Assembly (NCBI GenBank): GCA_036897445.1
Contig: JAYMTL010000091.1
Location: forward strand, 18,149 to 82,148
DNA from: Pelargonium tetragonum
Lineage: Eukaryota > Streptophyta > Magnoliopsida > Geraniales > Geraniaceae
Direction: 5' to 3'
Length of the DNA: 64,000 nt
Shown piece after piece: positions 63,649 to 64,000 of the stretch. The notes under the pieces were generated by a model, which worked only from the letters and a program-made list of their open reading frames with translations, was not told where the DNA came from and did not search any database. A program made the position numbers and the translations under genes. Position 1 is the stretch's first letter. Each line of letters starts with the position of its first letter.

Positions 63649-63790
63649 AAATACTTGCTAAATACAAGAAATACAAGGAATTCCCTCTCAATAGTCAATC
63701 CTAAGCTAAATACAAAATACCGACTCTTGTGCCTTGCTAAGCCCTTTCTCAAATACAGGGGTAAATTACAAGGGAAATACAAAGGAAATC
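63649..63790 (+). repeat. AAATAC-rich low-complexity repeat
   Basis: The word AAATAC or AATAC recurs at least seven times (for example near 63649, 63659, 63669, 63711, 63753 and 63776), often as AAATACAAG. An overlapping 67-codon frame (63655-63858) inherits this as short basic repeats. Likely slippage, not a gene. Confidence 0.5.
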
Positions 63791-64000
63791 GCTATAGAAT
63801 AGCCTCAATTTATGCATTAACACTAACGAAATTTGGTTTGTATAAAAAAAAGACCTAACTTTCTTTATCCCTCAATTGAAGAAATAACTCGATTTAGAGG
63901 TTATATAATTTCTTTTCATAGCTAGATCCAACTTTACCAATGGAAAATTAAGGGACTCTAGCTGAAGGAACTTACTTGAAACCGTTTACTGGTTGAGAAT

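Larger units (their letters stand above)
57861..64000. other. Noncoding stretch, mixed texture to window end
   Basis: AT-rich with purine- and pyrimidine-skewed blocks. No gene is supported. The frames (62793-62996 minus, 63591-63782 minus, 63655-63858 plus) are 63-67 codons and featureless apart from the AAATAC repeats of the last. A CT-rich block of R1-tail type lies at 59.58-59.73 kb. Confidence 0.45.

Noticed and set aside
1-64000. Transposon or retroelement coding remnants
   Set aside because: No reverse transcriptase, integrase or transposase motif was recognised in any frame, and no paired terminal repeats were seen.

Overview
No confidently functional gene can be supported in this 64 kb window. 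G+C is low, roughly one third by eye. Both strands are dense in stop codons, and the longest ATG-started frame is 92 codons (15867-16145). The short frames look like what chance gives at this composition: none shows a domain, catalytic motif or recognisable family. I found no rRNA, no intact tRNA, no plastid or mitochondrial protein gene, no transposase or reverse transcriptase, and no CRISPR array.

The only recognisable gene relic is a decayed glutamine tRNA gene at 37562-37631. Its 3' half resembles plant or green-algal mitochondrial trnQ. My best guess is therefore a gene-free expanse of a very large, expanded organelle genome, most likely mitochondrial, from a plant or alga. The low G+C is unlike most seed-plant mitochondrial genomes. 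A nuclear intergenic region carrying an old organelle insertion remains possible. Confidence in the organism is low.

Layout: most of the sequence has one of two textures. Texture B covers roughly 1.5-7 kb, 12-31 kb, 32-39 kb, 40-44 kb and 46-47.5 kb. It is AT-rich and studded with short GC islets of the form GG-R-N-Y-CC flanked by A/T runs, and I see no longer repeats in it. Texture A covers roughly 0-1.5, 7-9.5, 10.4-12, 39.4-40.2, 44.6-46 and 48-64 kb. It is richer in purine- or pyrimidine-skewed tracts and holds several families of short, strongly degenerate dispersed repeats.

I name these families R1 to R7 here. R1 contains a GATAAACAAAGAAGAC block and occurs as a tandem pair near 7.7-8.4 kb and again around 49.4-51.7 kb. 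R2 has copies at 53.0, 53.4, 57.2, 57.8 and 8.4 kb. R3 has copies at 9.0, 9.3, 39.9 and 52.7 kb. R4 has copies at 39.8 and 57.7 kb. R5 is an exact 15-mer at 42.9 and 45.2 kb. R6 is an imperfect tandem array at 50.0-52.2 kb. R7 is a duplicated, formerly coding-looking block at 11.0 and 11.5 kb. A large cruciform-type inverted repeat lies at 26647-26692.

Because no working gene is visible, no operon or pathway can be described. The interest of the window lies in its decayed repeats, the tRNA relic and the two-texture organisation. All repeat calls come from reading by eye and need a self-alignment to confirm their limits and copy numbers.
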